Below are positions 60,925 to 64,000 of a stretch of DNA of 64,000 nucleotides, piece after piece. The notes under the pieces were generated by a model, which saw only the letters and a program-made list of their open reading frames with translations, did no database searches and was not told the origin of the DNA. Origin of the DNA: Lysinibacillus halotolerans. Lineage in GTDB: Bacteria; Bacillota; Bacilli; Bacillales_A; Planococcaceae. The stretch spans positions 24,326 to 88,325 of the forward strand of contig NZ_RHLQ01000007.1 in the NCBI RefSeq assembly GCF_003711845.1. Reading direction: 5' to 3'. Each line of letters begins with the position of its first letter. The first letter of the stretch is position 1. A program made the translations under genes and the position numbers.

Positions 60925-63291
60925 GTGATCGCAGAGCGCGCATTGAAAACATTAGAATATGATAAAGTACGTGAACAAGTGGCGAGCTTTTGTACTTCAT
61001 CAGTAGGAAAAAATGCTATAGAGCAACTAATTCCCGAAACTGATTTTGATAAAGTGGTGGAACTGTTAGATGAAATGGATGAAGGTTTATCCATTTTGCG
61101 GGTAAAAGGAAACGTTCCAATGGGCGGTATATTTGATGTTCGTCCCCATGCAAAGCGGGCGCAAATTGGCGGTATGTTAAGTCCAATGGAATTAATGGAA
61201 ATCGCTAGTACGATTCGTGCAAGTCGTATACTACGAAACTTCATAGAAGATATTGAACAAGAAGAAACGATTACCATTCCACATTTTGTTGAAAGAAAAG
61301 AACAAATGCCGATTTTAACGGCACTTCAACATGAAATTAATGATTGTATCGATGATAATGGTGCCGTGTTAGATTCTGCTAGTACGACCCTTCGTTCCAT
61401 TCGCCAATCTTTAAGGGCAGAAGAGTCAAGGGTAAGACAAAAATTAGAAAGTTTAACGCGGGGCTCCAATGCTGCGAAAATGCTGTCAGATGCTATTGTC
61501 ACAATTCGGAATGACCGTTTCGTTATCCCTGTTAAACAGGAGTATCGCGGACATTATGGTGGGATTGTCCATGACCAATCTTCCTCTGGGCAGACGTTAT
61601 TTATTGAACCGGAATCGGTTGTACAGGCAAACAATGAAATTCAACGATTAAAAGTAAAGGAAAAGGCTGAAATTGAACGGATTTTATTGGAACTGTCTGC
61701 TAAAGTACAAGAAGTAAGCCATGATTTATTTGTCCTTGTTCAAATTTTAGGGGATATCGATGTCATATTAGCAAAAGGTAAATACGGTCAAGCGAATAAA
61801 TGTACGAAACCGACGATGAACAAAGAGGGGTATATTCGCTTAGTACGGGCAAGACACCCGCTTATTTCAATTGACGATGCTGTGCCAAATACAATTGAAT
61901 TTGGTCGAGATATTACAGCGATTGTTATTACTGGGCCGAACACAGGTGGTAAAACGGTTACATTGAAAACGGTTGGTCTTTGTACGTTAATGGCGCAGGC
62001 TGGTTTACCTGTTCCTGCCTTAGATGGTTCAGAACTTGCCGTATTTGATCAATTGTTCGCTGATATTGGTGATGAACAGTCTATTGAACAATCGTTGTCG
62101 ACTTTTTCATCCCACATGGTAAATATAGTGGATATTTTAGCGAAGTTTGATTCCCGTTCCCTTGTATTATTCGATGAATTAGGAGCAGGAACGGATCCAC
62201 AAGAAGGGGCTGCGCTTGCGATTTCCATATTAGACGAAGTAGTTGGTTCCGGTGCCCGCGTAATGGCGACAACCCATTATCCAGAGTTAAAAGCTTATGG
62301 TTATAATCGAAAAGGGGTCGTCAATGCGAGTGTGGAATTTGATGTGGAAACATTAAGTCCTACTTATCGATTACTTATTGGCGTACCAGGTCGTTCCAAT
62401 GCCTTTGAAATTTCTAAACGTCTTGGCTTAAAAGAATCGATTATTCAACAAGCAAAATCCTTTACCGGTTCTGATCGCCACGAAGTGGAATCAATGATTG
62501 CTTCATTAGAACAAAGCAGACGTCAATCAGAACGGGAAGCAGAAGAAGCCCATGCTTTATTAGAAGAGGCTCAAAGATTAAGGGAAGAACTGCAAGAACG
62601 CTTACGAACGTATGATGAGAAAAAAGAGAATTTAGAAAAGAAAGCAAAAGAAAAGGCACGGAAAATTGTGGATGAAGCGAAGAAAGAATCCGAAAAAATT
62701 ATCGCTGAACTCCGTGAAATGCGAGCGAATGCAAGTAAAGTTGTAAAGGAACACGAGCTGATTGAAGCGAAAAAGAAACTTGAAAATGCCGCTCCGCAAG
62801 AAAATCCAGTATTGAAAAAGCAAGCACAAATTCGTGAACGGGCTCAAAATTTAAAAGTCGGCGACGAAGTGAAAGTTTTAAGCTATGGTCAAAAAGGAAC
62901 AATCATTGAAAAAGTATCGGACCATGAATGGGTCGTTCAAATTGGTATTTTGAAGATGAAATTAGATGAATCGGATTTACAATATGTAAAACCTGAGAAA
63001 GAAAAACAAACGGTTGTTATGACGAATGTAAAAAATCGCAATAGCCATGTGAAGTTGGAATTAGATTTGCGCGGTGAACGTTATGAAGAAGCAATATTGA
63101 AAACGGAGAAATATATTGACGATGCCCTTTTAGCAAACTATCCACGCGTATCGATTATTCATGGGAAAGGTACAGGTGCATTAAGACAAGGAATCCAAAA
63201 TTACTTAAAGGGTCATAAGCGGGTCAAATCGTTCCGTTATGGTGAAGCAGGTGAAGGTGGATTCGGTGTAACCGTTGTAGAATTAAAATAA
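60925..63291 (+). CDS. mutS2: MutS2 endonuclease / ribosome-collision ATPase
   Basis: A 788-residue protein without the mismatch-recognition domain of MutS. The clamp/core region comes first (about 1-310), then the ABC-type ATPase with Walker A TGPNTGGKTVTLKT (about 336-349), ADIGDEQSIEQSLSTFSSHM and Walker B LVLFDELGAGTDPQEG. A long coiled coil (about 515-630), a KOW-like piece (VKVLSYGQKGTIIEK) and a C-terminal Smr domain with LDLRGERYEEA and HGKGTGALRQGI follow. In B. subtilis it splits collided ribosomes; in other bacteria it suppresses recombination. The start is GTG 60925, 8 nt after AGGAGG. Confidence 0.96.
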   Translation: MIAERALKTLEYDKVREQVASFCTSSVGKNAIEQLIPETDFDKVVELLDEMDEGLSILRVKGNVPMGGIFDVRPHAKRAQIGGMLSPMELMEIASTIRASRILRNFIEDIEQEETITIPHFVERKEQMPILTALQHEINDCIDDNGAVLDSASTTLRSIRQSLRAEESRVRQKLESLTRGSNAAKMLSDAIVTIRNDRFVIPVKQEYRGHYGGIVHDQSSSGQTLFIEPESVVQANNEIQRLKVKEKAEIERILLELSAKVQEVSHDLFVLVQILGDIDVILAKGKYGQANKCTKPTMNKEGYIRLVRARHPLISIDDAVPNTIEFGRDITAIVITGPNTGGKTVTLKTVGLCTLMAQAGLPVPALDGSELAVFDQLFADIGDEQSIEQSLSTFSSHMVNIVDILAKFDSRSLVLFDELGAGTDPQEGAALAISILDEVVGSGARVMATTHYPELKAYGYNRKGVVNASVEFDVETLSPTYRLLIGVPGRSNAFEISKRLGLKESIIQQAKSFTGSDRHEVESMIASLEQSRRQSEREAEEAHALLEEAQRLREELQERLRTYDEKKENLEKKAKEKARKIVDEAKKESEKIIAELREMRANASKVVKEHELIEAKKKLENAAPQENPVLKKQAQIRERAQNLKVGDEVKVLSYGQKGTIIEKVSDHEWVVQIGILKMKLDESDLQYVKPEKEKQTVVMTNVKNRNSHVKLELDLRGERYEEAILKTEKYIDDALLANYPRVSIIHGKGTGALRQGIQNYLKGHKRVKSFRYGEAGEGGFGVTVVELK

Positions 63292-63298
63292 TATAGGG

Positions 63299-63337
63299 CA
63301 AATACATGCAGTGAGCATATCTCATTGTATGTATTTG
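63299..63337 (+). other. Stem-loop between mutS2 and yshE
   Basis: CAAATACATGCAGTGAG (63299-63315) pairs with CTCATTGTATGTATTTG (63321-63337) with two G-T wobbles and a 5-nt loop. No T-run follows, so read-through into yshE is likely; it may set transcript stability. Confidence 0.55.
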
Positions 63338-63366
63338 TGCAGAAGAAGAAGAAGGGGTGACTCGAT

Positions 63367-63780
63367 TTGTTTGGTTCAGATTTTTGGCAACACCCTTTAG
63401 TAGAGACGGCAGGATACTTCAGTGTTGTTGGCCTTTGTTTAATCGTTTCCATGGTGTTATTCGAAATTATTACTAAGTATAAAAATTGGGAAGAAATCAA
63501 AAAGGGCAACATTGCAGTTGCATTAGCTACGGGTGGCAAAATATTAGGTGTATGTAATATTTTTAGATATTCCATCGAACGACATTCGACTTTATTCGAA
63601 ATGGTTGGATGGGGATTGTTCGGATTTGTTCTTTTAATTTTTGCGTATATTTTGTTTGAATTTTTAACACCTAGTTTTAAAGTAGATGATGAAATTGCCC
63701 GTGATAATCGTTCTGTAGGTTTTATTTCATTTACAATTTCGTTAGGGCTTTCCTATGTTATTGGGGCAAGTATTTGGTAG
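63367..63780 (+). CDS. yshE: YshE-like DUF350 membrane protein
   Basis: A 137-residue protein with four predicted helices (about 16-36, 52-68, 79-102, 114-134) in the DUF350 arrangement (GNIAVALATGGKILGVCNIF; ARDNRSVGFISFTISLGLSY). Function is unknown. Position after mutS2 matches B. subtilis yshE. The start is TTG 63367, 7 nt after GGGGTGA. A 26-codon membrane peptide gene follows after 10 bp. Confidence 0.85.
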   Translation: MFGSDFWQHPLVETAGYFSVVGLCLIVSMVLFEIITKYKNWEEIKKGNIAVALATGGKILGVCNIFRYSIERHSTLFEMVGWGLFGFVLLIFAYILFEFLTPSFKVDDEIARDNRSVGFISFTISLGLSYVIGASIW

Positions 63781-63790
63781 GAGCGAATCA

Positions 63791-63871
63791 ATGGAAAAAT
63801 TAGCAAAAATATTAATCGTAGTCTGTATATTATTTGTCATTGTAGGTATTTATTATTTATTCACTATATAG
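63791..63871 (+). CDS. 26-residue single-span membrane peptide
   Basis: A short gene immediately after yshE: MEKLAKILIVVCILFVIVGI continuing YYLFTI, then TAG. TAGGAG (63779-63784) lies 6 nt before the ATG, overlapping the yshE stop region, so it looks translationally coupled. The product is a positively charged start followed by one membrane helix of about 20 residues. I do not recognise a family. It might be a small partner of the DUF350 protein; that is inference. Confidence 0.6.
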   Translation: MEKLAKILIVVCILFVIVGIYYLFTI

Positions 63872-63883
63872 CAATGGGGAAAG

Positions 63884-63956
63884 AGGCTGGGACAAAACCC
63901 ACCTCTGAAATGAAAAGCCGGTGAAATTTTACGATAAGTAAAATTTCACCGGCTTT
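63884..63956 (+). repeat. Intergenic repeat-like element with perfect 19-bp hairpin
   Basis: GAGGCTGGGACAAAACCC followed shortly by AAAGCCGGTGAAATTTTAC (63914-63932), a GATAA loop and its exact complement GTAAAATTTCACCGGCTTT (63938-63956). The GAGGCTGGGACA block is, from memory, a recurrent intergenic motif in Firmicutes genomes. The hairpin may also terminate yshE, though the tail after it (GATTATTTT) is only moderately T-rich. Confidence 0.5.
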
Positions 63957-64000
63957 GATTATTTTAAATAAAAAATAAGGACCACTTCTGATAAAATTAA

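Overview
This is low-GC, densely packed Bacillales chromosome. Gene order follows the Bacillus subtilis backbone tpx-ytxK ... ald ... ytkL-ytoI-ytpI-nrnA-dnaE-accDA-pfkA-pyk-fxsA-ytvI-citZ-icd-phoPR-polA-mutM-coaE-gapB-nrdR-dnaB-dnaI-thrS-infC-rpmI-rplT-ysdA ... ysgA-pheST-rnhC-zapA-yshB-polX-mutS2-yshE. A spore protein gene (sspI) points to a spore former. The LIV transporter, HflK/HflC beside phoPR, a lone ornithine carbamoyltransferase and an all-alpha dUTPase suggest the Lysinibacillus/Ureibacillus (Planococcaceae) side; that placement is inference. No rRNA, tRNA, CRISPR array or prophage was seen.

Layout. 1-1.8 kb: tail of tpx, ytxK, and an internally deleted IS3-like element where B. 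subtilis has ackA/moaB/argGH. 2.2-8.2 kb: ald and a five-gene branched-chain amino acid ABC transporter with a CodY-like box upstream. 8.2-16.2 kb: M24 peptidase, ytkL, ytoI, ytpI, nrnA, dnaE. 16.2-22.5 kb: a FadR-type GntR regulator with a palindromic operator, overlapping accD-accA, then pfkA-pyk and fxsA. 22.5-29.3 kb: ytvI, citZ, icd (no mdh), a MaoC-like protein and phoPR. 29.6-36.4 kb: hflKC, a membrane protein, polA-mutM-coaE. 36.5-44.5 kb: gapB with a CcpN-like operator, nrdR-dnaB-dnaI, T-box-controlled thrS, and the L20-leader infC-rpmI-rplT operon. 44.6-51.6 kb: small conserved genes, ysdC, argF, a divergent CarD/MarR regulatory pair, sspI, a GNAT protein and ysgA. 51.8-63.9 kb: T-box pheST, an isochorismatase-like hydrolase, rnhC, zapA-yshB-polX-mutS2-yshE and a 26-residue membrane peptide, ending in a perfect 19-bp hairpin.

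Most notable points. (1) dnaI appears to start at an ATC codon that aligns with Met1 of B. subtilis DnaI, 3.7 kb from infC with its ATT start; the common annotated start would drop 28 residues. (2) A divergent MarR/CarD pair has one perfect palindrome overlapping both -35 hexamers and a second palindrome at the carD transcription start. (3) Several operator matches are readable directly (FadR-type, CcpN-type, CodY-like, cre-like). (4) There are several relics: a shrunken IS, a methionyl-tRNA synthetase tail and an amidohydrolase tail. Most of the window is ordinary housekeeping DNA and I do not claim a large undescribed system.
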